Assembly: GCA_964030785.1 (NCBI GenBank) | Contig: OZ034978.1 | Coordinates: 19,185,953 to 19,249,952, forward strand | From: Siderastrea siderea | Taxonomy: Eukaryota; Cnidaria; Anthozoa; Scleractinia; Rhizangiidae | Direction: 5' to 3' | Length of the DNA stretch: 64,000 bases | Part shown: positions 54,498 to 64,000 of the stretch, in pieces | Position numbering within the stretch: position 1 is the stretch's first letter | How the letters are laid out: the number at the start of each line of letters is the position of its first letter | Notes under the pieces: generated by a model | Databases searched by the model: none | What the model was told of the DNA's origin: nothing | What the model saw: only the letters and a program-made list of their open reading frames with translations | Program-made: the position numbers and the translations under genes

Positions 54498-57270
54498 GTT
54501 GCCCTTTCTGCTTTTTCTGGTACTGATTTTACGAGTTTTGAAGCATTTTCTGACACATTTCACAGCGGCCAGATTCGCTCTCCTCTTTCACTAAGAATTG
54601 TCGCTCGAGACTTTGTCCTTGTTTCATTTACATACACTGTAGATTTTTCTTTCTTTATAGGAACTACCCAGGAGGAGTCAACAATTAATTGTGGAGGTTT
54701 TGTTGGTCCAAACTATTTTTGTTTTGCCCAAGTTATGTTACTACCTTACAGTCCACAAGAGACTTTTTCATGTACAGCTCTCTAGAATCCTTAAATGGTG
54801 AAAAGCTGAGAGGTGATGTTTACAACACTTTGCTCTTTGACTTCGCCACGTGAGTCACAGATCTTGCCTACAGTGTGTAGGTGTACCTGATAATAAAGCT
54901 CATTATTTTGGAGAAAAAGGTGAAATAATTTTTCATTTAGATTTTGTCTATCACACCTCTGGGGTGAGAACTGAAACTTAAAGGGGCCAGTTTGCTCAAC
55001 TGACAGCAATACTTCAGCCAGTCATTTCACATATTTACTTGGTGACCTAGGCTTCATATATTTCACCATGAATGGGTTTGTGGAAAATTGGCATTTGAAT
55101 TCTGAAGGGACTTGAATTTTTTTTGACAGTGCAATTGATGTTGAACAGCTTTTGCAAACAAAACAATCATTTGGGGGTGGAGTTTGCGAAGGTTCCGACA
55201 GTCTGTAAAGTAAAGATACTCTGGCAAACACACCATCACTTTGGATCTGGCAGGCATTGGTGATCCAAGGTGCATGTTGATAAATATGTTTTGGGCAAAG
55301 GTTTTGGTTGTACAGGGACTTTGACTGATGACAAATATATGGACAGCTATGTTAATGCTTAATTTTCTGAAAACACTTCAAAAGGACTGTTGCACACTTA
55401 GAGCAACCATGGTTGTTCAGCCATTCTGGGGTTATTTCACATCTCCTTTATAAACAGTTACTGAATGCATGCCAGCCTCGTTTTGACACCCAGCAATACA
55501 ACACTGTTTTGACCTGTTTTCCCCTACCTTATCAGTAACAGTTCTGAAATAATGATCCTCACAGTTAAATGCATTCAACTTGAGCAGTTGAAAAAGCAAA
55601 CTTGAAAAAATTCAGTCTCGACCAGGATCAAATTTGCCTTTTCAACTGCTCAAGTTTAAAACATTTAAAAACTGCAAGCCCTTCCCTTATGGCCACATCT
55701 GTTACATCAGGCAGTTCACACCTGATTTATTTCATATGTGTCCATCTTCAAAAAAACTGAATTCTCCTTGGCAATTGGAACCGTTTCCTCATCAGAGGTA
55801 CAAATGTCTGAAAGGGTGTGAGCAGAAGTCAATTGCTCTTTTAACAGAAGGGACAGTTTAGAACTTTTGCATTGTCTAATACTCTATTATTGCATAGTTC
55901 ACCTAGTGCTACTGAACTCAAACTACAAATTTTTCACTGACACTTAAGAAAAATGGGCCTGAATGTCTTTCCTTTGAATTAAGCTTCTTGTACAGGCTAC
56001 AGGCAAAAGACAAAATATCATATAATTGCAAATCCTTCAATCTTTTCAGATTATCCTAGCAAATGTTTATAAACCTTCTCATTGGACAGTTGCATGCGTA
56101 ATGTAGGAAAATGCTTGGAAATGTGATAGTTCATTGCATTTTCCATTGAATTAAACTTAGCATGTCAGTACAATATATGGAACTAGGGAGTTTTCCTAAA
56201 CCTAGGTGTATTTACTTTGCCAGTTCTTTAAGTTTTCTTATCAAAACAAGCAAACCTCAGACAGCTCTGTTTATAAGGTTAAGCATTCTTCTTTTGTTGG
56301 TTGTCCTTTATAGGCTATCCTTTCCAGTTGCAAAATTCTATCATCTCAAATGTTCTTATTTTTCTTGTAACTGCAACCAACCAATATATTTGCAGAAACA
56401 ACCGCCGCCAAGAAACACTCAAGCCAAAAAAAGAAGAATTCCATAAAATAAACGTGGTGTTTTACACGTAATTACGCTTACAGCTGTAAATAAGACGCAA
56501 AAAACTTCAGACAAGTGCATGTGAAAGTTCAAGCAGATTTTTAATACATTCTAAGCCTTCGCATTCGATTTTGTGTCTTCATTGTGAAACAAACTTAAAG
56601 AAGACTCGCAATCGAAATCTCCTCTTTTCGTTTTGTTGGCTGGAAGATTCTACAGTTTCCACGGTGAAAAGATTCTTATAAATCTTCCTGAGATGACGAA
56701 ATCCACAATCATCTGCTAGAATATAGTTATAATTTGAGCGTAGTTTGTGCAACACTCAACTGGGAAAATCTCAGGCCGAAACTTGTCACTTGCATATTCA
56801 ATATTGACTGCTCTACTAACCTAAAATAAAGCTGGTCCTTCATTCCATCGATTTTGATGGTCTCAGAAACAGAAATGGATCGAAATGGAAGGTCGAAAGC
56901 TGCAACTTTAATGCCATTTCCCAGGTCAAGTGGCTGTTGACACCGCGAACGTTTATGTTTTCGATAACACAACCATCACGCTCATGTTCTTGATAATACA
57001 CAGCAAGAGTGTACACAGATCCAGAATTTAGAGAAATGTGGTGTCCAAACGCTGTACTGTCGCCAAAAATACTAACAGCAAATAAACAATAACAAAAAAC
57101 GAATTCCTTTTCCACAATCGAGTCACCACGAACAAAAAAACACATATTCTCGAGTAGTTCGCGCGAGACTTCGTTGCACTTCGCGCATGCTCGTTAGAGT
57201 TTTCAAATGATTGACAGATTTCTTTACTGGGGCAATCATGTAGAGGCCAAAAGCGGCAAGATCAAAGGTA
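54498..57270. other. Interior of the hAT-like element, right of the fold-back insertion
   Basis: AT-rich, with short open frames on both strands. None gives a recognisable transposase motif. An inverted repeat (TTCAACTTGAGCAGTTGAAA against TTTTCAACTGCTCAAGTTTA) at 55570-55668 could form a hairpin of about 100 bases. An A-rich stretch and an AATAAA near 56445 follow an open frame at 56162-56446. Confidence 0.4.
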
Positions 57271-57297
57271 GCTGCCAGCCCCCCCTGATGCAGACCA

Positions 57298-57354
57298 AGC
57301 GGTTTTTAAAGCAGTTGAGACGATCGCGAAGCATTACTTACCCGCCACGAGAAT
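57298..57354. repeat. Left copy of a 57-bp target-site duplication
   Basis: Identical over 57 bases to 59718-59774. It starts AGCGGTTTTTAAAGCAG and ends CCCGCCACGAGAAT. It flanks the poly(T) side of the LINE. Confidence 0.9.
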
Positions 57355-59717
57355 AATTTTTTTTTTTTTTTTTTTTTGCAGAAACTTACGTTACAAGCAG
57401 TAAAAAAAAAAAAACAAACAAACAAACAAATAACACTAACAATACCTACACTACATACAAAATATATACGTATTATACATGAAAACTTATAATACATTAC
57501 AGATAAACTACAACACAGTTAAATAAATTAAGGAATTGACATTAACAAGAAATAAAAAATGTAAGTAAAACAGAAGAAGGGAGAAAAAAAATAACCTACA
57601 GTATAGGTGCCCAAGTAGCATTGTATTTATGAAGCGTTTTGTTTGCTATGGCTACTTTACGTAAAACTTCTAATTTCGATTTCAGTCTTAAAAGAAAGCG
57701 ATCAAAGCTCAGCCTGTCCTCGCAGATACAAGTTGCAAAAATATGGTATTTTGCAATAAGAAGAATGTAGTTGAGCTCTCGCTCGTTGCTAGTGTTTTGG
57801 TGCCACCCAAATAAAATCGTACCTTCTGATAAAGTTATTTTTTCGAGAAATTTTTCGCTCCACCATTGAGTGAACTGTTCCCAAAAGATTGACGATTCCC
57901 TGCAACTATAGAACATATGAACAAGTGATTGCCTCTCGGAATTGCAAATAGGGCAAATGTCGTCGTCTACTAGGCCAGCACGGAGTAGGCTGACACGAGT
58001 AGGCAGAATATTATGTATTATTTTGAACTGGAAAGCAATTAGCTTTGCCTCTGTGGTAACCCGGAAAGGGAGTAAATAAATGTTGTGAATATTTTCTGTA
58101 TTAAACCCGTATTTCAAGATTTTAGTTTCATTTGTTGGTGTCGCGGAACGTCTAGCAAGAATAGCATTATACGCCCCTCGAGTGGAGATGACTGTTGTTG
58201 ATGGTGTGGTTTCAGAAGGGGAGCTCTGGGTACTGCGAGATGAATTTCGAATTGACATTTTCCAACTGATCGGGATAGCTCTGATGAGACCGTAGTACAT
58301 AGTGAATGGATTGTTGACCTTGAATTTTTGTTTAAAGTCAGCTAGAGAGAGGAAATCTCGATTTTCATTTAACAGGTCCTTGACATGTATAATTTCCTTT
58401 TTAAACCAGGCGCTATAAAAAATCGGCTTTTGGTCAACCAGGATACTAGAGTTGTTCCAAATGATCTCATTTTCCGGGTTCTTTTCCTCAAAGGAGGTTA
58501 AATGTTTATATTCTTGCCAATACTTTAGTACGGAATGGTAGAAAACAGGGAGTTTTCGTAGGTCGAGTAGCTTAGTGTCGTAACGGCACTTTGTTAAAAA
58601 TGAAAGACCACCATAATGACTTGTTGCTTGTTCGGGAATTGTTTTCCAGGAAGCATCGCTTTGTTCATGTATTCTTTTAATCCAAGCGATTTTCAGAGCT
58701 TTCTCCATTATTTCGAAGTCTAACATCTTTAATCCACTATGATTCTTTTCAGCAATGATCGTCCTCTTTTTAATTTTTGCGGTTTTACCTTCCCATATGA
58801 AGTTAAAGATAAGCTTGTTGACTCTCTCTGCAAAATGTTCTGGAATGGATAAAACGGATGTACCGTATATAAGTTTAGCTACTCCCAGGGTTTTCACGAT
58901 TTTTATTCTACCGATCAAAGTAAGGTTTCTTCTTCTCCAGGCATTAAGTATTGTTTCTAAATTGCGGGCCTTTTCTTCGAAGTTTAACTTATTCGCCTGT
59001 TGTTCGTCGTAAGAGAAGTGCACACCGAGGGCGTGCACAGGCTCCCTCGGCCATTTGAAATTATAAGGAGTTTCCTTGTTGTTTCGCCAGGAACCTAGCC
59101 ACAACGCCTCTGTTTTGGTGGTATTAATTTCCAGTCCACAATTCACTTTGAATTCTTCTAAGAGTTTTAGAAGCTGCGTTACCGACTCACGGTCACGCAC
59201 GAAGACTGTGGTATCATCAGCGTATTGCGTAACTTTAATTTCCTTTTGTTCTACTTCGATGCCTTTGATTGTGTGGTCATTTTTTAACGCTCTGGCAAAT
59301 AATTCAATTCCGATTACGAATAAAAGACCAGATAACGGACAACCTTGTCTTACTCCTCGTTGCAGGAGGAAGAATTCAGATGCATGACCATTGTTTAGGA
59401 CACAACTGGACACTTGATTATATAATACGGTGAACCAGTTTAATAGGTCCGGTCCAAAACTGAAAAATTTTAGAGCAGCGTTGATGTAATTCCATTCAAT
59501 TGTATCGAAAGCTTTTCGGAAGTCCAAAAATATTGCGACGCCTGGTTTATCCAACATTTTTGTGTAAAACATGAGGTCTTGAATTAGCCTTATATTTTCA
59601 CCGATGTAACGACCCTTGACGTATCCGGTTTGGTCAGGGTTGATAATGCTAGGTAGTACTTTTTCTAGTCTCTTCGCAATTGCTTTAGTCAAAATTTTAT
59701 AATCCACGTTGAGGAGC
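57355..59717 (-). mobile_element. 5'-truncated Tx1/L1-like non-LTR retrotransposon
   Basis: The element lies on the minus strand between 57-bp direct repeats. Its 3' end is marked by a T run at 57358-57376, a poly(A) tail in sense orientation, directly next to the left repeat. Its 5' end at 59717 begins within the reverse transcriptase at a LLNVDYK-like motif, so the endonuclease, ORF1 and 5' UTR are missing. Poly(A) tail, 5' truncation and target duplication together are the signature of target-primed reverse transcription. Confidence 0.92.
57596..59707 (-). CDS. LINE ORF2 fragment: reverse transcriptase and C-terminal zinc-binding region
   Basis: Open for 703 codons from ATG at 59707 to the stop at 57598-57596, with no interruption. 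Reverse transcriptase motifs are in order: TGYVKGRYIGENIRL (about 27-41), motif A LDFRKAFD (61-68), motif B GVRQGCPLSGLL (118-129), catalytic YADD (162-165), and the thumb-like LGVHFSYDE (227-235). Near the C-terminus CPICNSERQSLVHMFYSC (585-602) matches the CCHC-type zinc-binding element found after the polymerase in L1/Tx1-type LINEs. The protein copies the element RNA at a nicked target. This copy starts at the NVDYK stretch because of 5' truncation; the ATG is incidental and no host promoter is evident. The intact frame and perfect flanks imply a recent insertion. Confidence 0.9.
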   Translation of the reverse strand: MDYKILTKAIAKRLEKVLPSIINPDQTGYVKGRYIGENIRLIQDLMFYTKMLDKPGVAIFLDFRKAFDTIEWNYINAALKFFSFGPDLLNWFTVLYNQVSSCVLNNGHASEFFLLQRGVRQGCPLSGLLFVIGIELFARALKNDHTIKGIEVEQKEIKVTQYADDTTVFVRDRESVTQLLKLLEEFKVNCGLEINTTKTEALWLGSWRNNKETPYNFKWPREPVHALGVHFSYDEQQANKLNFEEKARNLETILNAWRRRNLTLIGRIKIVKTLGVAKLIYGTSVLSIPEHFAERVNKLIFNFIWEGKTAKIKKRTIIAEKNHSGLKMLDFEIMEKALKIAWIKRIHEQSDASWKTIPEQATSHYGGLSFLTKCRYDTKLLDLRKLPVFYHSVLKYWQEYKHLTSFEEKNPENEIIWNNSSILVDQKPIFYSAWFKKEIIHVKDLLNENRDFLSLADFKQKFKVNNPFTMYYGLIRAIPISWKMSIRNSSRSTQSSPSETTPSTTVISTRGAYNAILARRSATPTNETKILKYGFNTENIHNIYLLPFRVTTEAKLIAFQFKIIHNILPTRVSLLRAGLVDDDICPICNSERQSLVHMFYSCRESSIFWEQFTQWWSEKFLEKITLSEGTILFGWHQNTSNERELNYILLIAKYHIFATCICEDRLSFDRFLLRLKSKLEVLRKVAIANKTLHKYNATWAPIL

Positions 59718-59774
59718 AGCGGTTTTTAAAGCAGTTGAGACGATCGCGAAGCATTACTTACCCGCCACGAGAAT
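59718..59774. repeat. Right copy of the 57-bp target-site duplication
   Basis: Perfect match to 57298-57354, immediately upstream of the truncated LINE 5' end. Confidence 0.9.
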
Positions 59775-60689
59775 TATTTCTCACGCTTTGTCTGTCTGAA
59801 GCGCGAATGAAATGAGCGTGAAAGGTTAGCCATGCGCGAGGCAAAAAAAAACTGCCTTGGCCTTTGTTTGTGATTAAGCGTGCTAGCTAGACTCAATCAA
59901 ATCCGCACAACTAGAGGCGAGGTGTTCGTTAAGCTGTTTATGATCGCAATTATCGTGGAGATCGACGTAACATACAGCGATCGCGATCGCGAAAATACAT
60001 GTATGTGTGTGTTTTTTTATTTTTTTAGCGGAATTCTGGTGTTTTAAGTTTGTCACACTTTACTGACTCACACTGCAATACAATGCTTAATTACCATGGT
60101 TTGCTGTAATATTGTTTATGGAGGCGCAGTTATGAATTCATTAGAACACTCGCGGGAAGTTTAAAAGCGTTCAAATCAACTCCCGTGGGGGGCTCTGTGG
60201 GACGTAATTGCAAGTACGGCCAGTTTTGCGGGAGTTGGTTTCAGAAAAGCTAAAAACGATAACACTTCTAACGGTCAGACTTGCGCGAAAACTCGGCAAG
60301 TGATTCTTTAAATGTCAAACATAAATAACCATATGAATGCTAACTTGCTTACATCTCATTTCTCGAGATTTTCAATCTAAAAGTGTCGTTCCCATACAAA
60401 CAGAGCGAGAAAATAGCTACATTTGAGGCCGAAAAAGATAATACTTCCCAAACAGCTACACATATAAAAACAGTCGCATTTGCTCTATTAACACCCATTC
60501 TACAAAAGCCATATGAATACTAACTAGTAAACGTAGCCGTTTTCCCATAAAAGTAGAACTTCCGAGTGGTGCTGACCGTTTTTGCCCAACTTTCTTTGTT
60601 ATTTTGTGTACTTTCGCTAATGAACTTTCAAATGTTCGCGCGGGAAAGGGCGTAAAAGTCCAGGATGTGTTGCGGCATTCTGGGCGAAT
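59775..60689. other. Intergenic stretch, nothing recognised
   Basis: No gene was seen. TCAAATCAACTCCCG (60172) and CGGGAGTTGGTTTCAG (60230) form a short inverted pair. A GCGATCGCGATCGCG palindrome lies near 59979. Confidence 0.4.
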
Positions 60690-61010
60690 GTAAAGTCGTT
60701 GAGCTTAATCCTCTCCCTCCCATTCCCCACCGCATTTGCAAAGTGCAGCGCAAGACATTCCAACTTTTGCACATTTAGAACGTCCTTTGCAACCTCCCTC
60801 AGCTCTGCACCCACAATTTCCATTTCACAAGCTCTTTGTGTACTTTTGATGCTTCAGGTAGGGTGGTCCACCAAGACTGCCATGCATCTGACTCGGATTT
60901 TTCCCATCCCCATGCAGGCTAGGAGAAGGTAGTTCAGGATTAGAAACCAAGCACTGTCCCCAACAATGTTCAGCTTGGTATGCCACTCTCTTGGTGTGCT
61001 GTACTAGTAC
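60690..61010 (-). pseudogene. Remnant of a cysteine-rich (CXC-like) transposon protein, minus copy
   Basis: On the minus strand it reads AYQAEHCWGQCLVSNPELPS, then a WTTLPEASK stretch in a neighbouring frame, and after a 7-base insertion CGCRAEGGCKGRSKC and GMSCAALCKCGGE. This order (AYQAxxWG..LPSP, WTTLPEASK, then CxC..GC..xxKCxK.xxxCxxLCxCxGEC) is that of a widespread transposon-associated protein tail with a Tesmin/TSO1-like cysteine cluster. Frameshifts show decay. It is the inverse partner of 61692-61995. Confidence 0.6.
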
Positions 61011-61019
61011 GAGCTTTTT

Positions 61020-61550
61020 GCCTAAGCCTACTATGCAGGATGTCCAGGAGCTACTGAACAAGTTTAATTCTAGTGATCTGTATAGTATCAGATGCCAAGA
61101 CATGATGAAAACAGTTTTTAAGACAATCCAGTTCGAAACGATGCCAAAGCACATGCGTGATCTCTTTCAAATGAGAAATACTGAACGCAACTTACGAGGA
61201 TCAAGGAAACTTGTTATCCCATACGTTAACACAACCACTTATGGTCTTCATTCCTTCAGACACACTACTGCAAACATGTGGAACAAACTAACAGAGGACC
61301 TGAGGTCACTAACGTCCTTGAATAAGTTCAAAACTAAAATATGCCAAATTTCTTTTGAACGTCAATGCAATTGTTACCTATGTAAATAGTATTTTAATGT
61401 ACTGTATATAATATATGATTTTATTTTTATTATTAATACTATTTTATTTATTTATTTTTTCTTCGTCTTTTCTTTCTCGGAGAAATTAGCTATACAGCTA
61501 CCCTTGTAAATCCGAGGTGAAATAAAGGTGATGTTTGTATGTATGTCCTA
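61020..61550 (+). mobile_element. CR1-like LINE 3' end
   Basis: The reading frame ending at TAG 61387-61389 contains RNLRGSRKLVIPYVNTTTYG and LHSFRHTTANMWNKL. This is the conserved tail of CR1/L2-type LINE reverse transcriptase proteins (a TTYGLHSFRYxAxxLWN-like motif). A T-rich 3' UTR follows, with CTTGTAAATCCGAGGTGAAA, and the element ends in GTATGTATGT repeats. All upstream domains are missing (5' truncation). It separates the two cysteine-rich protein remnants. Confidence 0.65.
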
Positions 61551-61982
61551 GATGCTATGCCTGTGCTTGAGAGATTTGTAGTTCTGATGTATGACCAGAC
61601 AAGCCAGTGCCAAAGAGTCAATGATGACAGAAAAGCTCTATTTGCACGGAAGGGAAGAACCCTAGAGAAAATTCCCTACTGCTGATGCATTATTACAGCA
61701 CAACGAGAGAGTGTCATACCAAGGTTAACATTGTTGGGGGCGGTGCTTGGTTTCTAATCCTGAGCTACCTTCTCCTAGTGAATGGGGTGGACAAAATCCG
61801 AGTAAGATGCATGACACCCTCGGTGGACTACATTACCTGAAGCATCAAAAGTATGCCAGGAGCTTGTGAAGTGTGGGTGCAGAGCTGAGAGAGGTTGCAA
61901 AGGACGATACAAATGTCCAAAAGCTGGAATGTCTTGCACTGCGCTTTGTAAATGCAGTGGGGAATGCAAGGGAGAGAATTAA
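61551..61982 (+). pseudogene. Remnant of the cysteine-rich transposon protein, plus copy
   Basis: The segment encodes VLDAMPVLERFVVLMYDQTS, then VNDDRKALFARKGR, and ends RWTTLPEASKVCQELVKCGC, then CKGRYKCPKAGMSCTALCKC and SGECK before TAA at 61980-61982. The last part (from about 61821) is open and keeps all expected cysteines. The middle has stops and frameshifts (about 61680-61820). I recognise the arrangement LERFVVLLYD, then IPP, then WTTLPEASK and the cysteine cluster from an uncharacterised transposon-linked protein family. The function of the cysteine cluster (probably zinc-binding, DNA-contacting) is inferred from its similarity to CXC domains. Confidence 0.6.
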
Positions 61983-62009
61983 GCTCAACAACTTTACAAG
62001 ATAAAGCTC

Positions 62010-62890
62010 ACTGACCTGACATGGTTGTCTACATCATTCACTTAAACTAACACTTGTAGCATTTGAAATATTCGAATATGACTCAAAATGCTGCTAAGAT
62101 CCGTGACAGTGTTGCAGATTCATCCCCTAATTAATTTTTGTACATGGTTTAACTGTTAACATGAGAATAAATAACATAAACGTTGTATAATATTTAGTTG
62201 TATTCCATACAATTGTCAATTTTCAGATAATATACGAAACGAAATTGTGCATTCTACGCCGAGGTGCACAGCTACCCCACCCACCCCCGAACTCCACCAT
62301 GGAGGATGCTCTCGCATGAGGCCACAGGTGAAACTGTTCGCTAAATCTGAATTATAATTCTGCTGGTTTTCAAGGCAGATTATTGTTTTTCCTTTCACAA
62401 GAGAAACTAAACCGAAAATACAATAACAAAGATATATGCTGCCACCCCTCCCCCCTAAGTTGTGTTCCCCCCTTTCTTTCTTTGGACATCACGCCGTACT
62501 AATATGGCAAATTCGGGTTAACGTTACAGCTTTCTCTTAAATTGCAGCAATTTCTTTGAAAGTTGCAACTACCCCACCACCCTAAGTACAAAATTCTCCC
62601 CCCCCAGCAGAAATCCGCCTGGGTCCATAGCCAATTTTGTTCAGCAACATAAGTACTATTACCATGCCAAATTCGGTGCTTTTACCCCCAAGTGCACAAT
62701 TTTTTCACCATATAGATGGACTATAGAACAAAACGGCCCAAACCTCTCCCCCCAAGGGCACATTGTGCCTCCCCCTGTGTGTGTTTGGATGGGTCCATAG
62801 CTAAAAATGATCCGTCCATCTGGTAGTATCATTGTGCCGAGTTTGATGCTTTTCCCCCCAAGTGGACAATTTTTTCACCATATGACCGGA
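62010..62890 (-). repeat. Dispersed repeat, minus copy of the inverted pair
   Basis: Reverse complement of 48690-49600 with moderate divergence. Shared landmarks are the CCCCAAGTGCACAATTTTTT, CTTTGAAAGTTGCAACTACC and TTTCTCTTAAATTGCAGCAA stretches. Confidence 0.75.
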
Positions 62891-62959
62891 CTATATAACC
62901 TACTGGAAGGGAGTATCTTTGACGAAGACTCCGCGCCGGAAAAACGAACGATATTTTTC

Positions 62960-63056
62960 AGTCCAGTAAAAGTCAAATGTATGGAGAAGAACCCCATATA
63001 ACGAACTCATTTCGCCAGTCCCTTGGCACTTCGTTATATTGGGTTCCACTGTAGTT
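62960..63056 (-). mobile_element. Tigger/pogo-like terminal fragment
   Basis: The segment ends CTTCGTTATATTGGGTTCCACTGTA. In reverse complement this gives a CAGTGGAACCCAATATAACG terminus typical of pogo/Tigger-type MITEs. An internal inverse (CCCCATATAACGAAC) lies 50 bases to the left. No complete left end was found. Confidence 0.4.
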
Positions 63057-63614
63057 TTTTTGTACTCCTCACTTCCTCCGAACCCCCTCAGCTCTCTCCA
63101 CCCTCGCGGCTCTCCCCTCTGGCTTCAAAGAAAGAACTAGAAGTAGAGAAGTAGTTCAGTTACTTAAAAAATAACATGTCATTTATACTACCTTTATTTC
63201 TGAATCAGGTATCAATTTTGTGGGGCAGTCTCAAAATAACGTATCCTCAGCTCGAATCATTAATTCTCCTCACTATTTTCCATTCAAGCCTTTTCATATT
63301 AGTACTGACAATGTACTGAGTCTTTCTGATGATACATCAAGGCACTTCTGTCTGTAGATTCAAATTACTTCTAAGGTCATGAGCAGATATTTTAAGAAAC
63401 GTAACTCGATCTAATGTGTCAAATCTAATAAGAAACCTAAGCCGTTCGATTCACAGGCTGGAGTATTTGTTTACACATAGTGCATAACGCAGCCGCGGGC
63501 ATACATGATCGGCTTCCTTACTTAGAAGTCAGTGTGTTTGTTCTGGAGCTTCAGCCTTGTTCTTCTGATCAACGGGATCGATGAGGTTAGAATTGAAGAC
63601 CGTTTCCCTGTATA
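63057..63614. other. Intergenic stretch, nothing recognised
   Basis: No protein similarity, tRNA or paired termini were seen. Confidence 0.4.
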
Positions 63615-63779
63615 CAGTACACCCTGCTATCTCGAATCCCCCGCTCTAACTGAAACTTGTTTCCCATGGTCGATGTTGCTTGTTTGTTACCTTTCATTTA
63701 CTATTAGCTATCTCAAACTCCCGTCATCTCGAACAATTTTTGCATTCCCTTGCATGCTCGAGATAGAAGGAGTGTACTG
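63615..63779. mobile_element. Tc1/mariner (pogo-like) MITE with TA duplication
   Basis: The left end is CAGTACACCCTGCTATCTCG. The right end is TGCTCGAGATAGAAGGAGTG followed by TACTG. Both sides are flanked by TA (63613-63614 and 63780-63781). It is 165 bp and non-coding. Ends and TA target fit non-autonomous pogo/Tigger elements. Confidence 0.8.
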
Positions 63780-63781
63780 TA

Positions 63782-64000
63782 ATTGGTTTTCTGAATATAA
63801 AGGTAGTGAACCCTATAGCGGTGGCAGTAGAGGTCAATTATCTTGGTCATTGTCTCGAACATTATCTCTATCCTCTCGTTATCTTGAGCTCTGGGTGGGA
63901 TTTAAAGACGCAGTCCCTTCACCCACTGTACAAATTTCTAGGAGTGCCCCCCCCCCCCTCTCTTCCGGTCTTGAACAGAAAGCTATGGGCTGTCTTGAGA
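63782..64000. other. Window end, nothing recognised
   Basis: A C run near 63950. No gene was seen. Words such as TTATCTTGGTCATTGTCTCG may belong to another pogo-like end. Confidence 0.3.

Larger units (their letters stand above)
51310..57287. mobile_element. hAT-like element with 8-bp target duplication, interrupted
   Basis: The ends are CAGGGGGGGCTGGCAGC (51310-51326) and GCTGCCAGCCCCCCCTG (57271-57287), a perfect 17-bp inverted repeat. Both flanks are ATGCAGAC (51302-51309 and 57288-57295). Inner subterminal similarity continues (CATGATCGCCCCAGTAAAGA against TCTTTACTGGGGCAATCATG). An 8-bp duplication and CAGGG-type ends fit hAT. A 2.9-kb fold-back element (51565-54491) is inserted in it; without that it is about 3.05 kb. 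No transposase could be recognised in 54498-57270, so it is probably non-autonomous or carries unrecognised cargo. Confidence 0.85.

Noticed and set aside
54477..54785. Possible coding exon of the hAT-like element
   Set aside because: It is a 102-codon frame with no motif I can tie to any transposase, and it starts inside the neighbouring fold-back terminus.
58755..59387. Plus-strand frames of 85 and 103 codons
   Set aside because: They are antisense shadows of the LINE reverse transcriptase frame.

Overview
The window is animal genomic DNA, most likely from an anthozoan cnidarian such as a reef-building coral. The evidence is intron-split metazoan genes with GT..AG introns and phase-consistent exons, many tRNA-headed SINEs, non-LTR retrotransposons, and several MITE and hAT-like families whose termini I recognise as typical of cnidarian genomes. 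The assignment to coral is inference from these repeats; no species can be named. Several apparent open frames begin only at GTG or TTG and are not taken as eukaryotic starts.

Layout: 1-8 kb has no recognisable host gene but holds a SINE split by a hAT-like element. From 8 to 39 kb lies a cluster of organic-cation-transporter-like (SLC22 family, major facilitator superfamily) genes and gene fragments. Two nine-exon genes sit in tandem on the minus strand: copy A (19720-30914), whose first exon is frameshifted, and copy B (32249-39186), which reads open as a 558-residue protein. Upstream are a plus-strand partial gene (exons 7-9, 8165-9941), a plus-strand lone last exon (16955-17161) and a broken minus-strand lone last exon (13714-13995). 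The lone exons come from a tandem duplication of the intergenic block between two convergent SLC22 genes. Copy A's second intron carries a minisatellite of about 57 x 42 bp that copy B lacks.

Divergent from copy B, with about 1 kb between the start codons, is a complete ten-exon gene for translation initiation factor eIF2B subunit alpha (EIF2B1, 40153-47853, 298 residues). Its introns hold several MITEs, two tRNA-like SINEs and an antisense LINE remnant.

From 48 to 64 kb the window is almost entirely mobile DNA. It includes a hAT-like element with 8-bp target duplications (51310-57287), itself interrupted by a fold-back element with kilobase-long inverted arms and 22-bp tandem arrays (51565-54491). 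Next come a 5'-truncated Tx1/L1-like LINE with an open 703-codon reverse-transcriptase frame and a 57-bp target duplication (57298-59774), inverted remnants of a cysteine-rich transposon protein around a LINE tail (60.7-62.0 kb), and small Tc1/mariner-type elements near the end. Only EIF2B1 and SLC22 copy B look like intact host genes.
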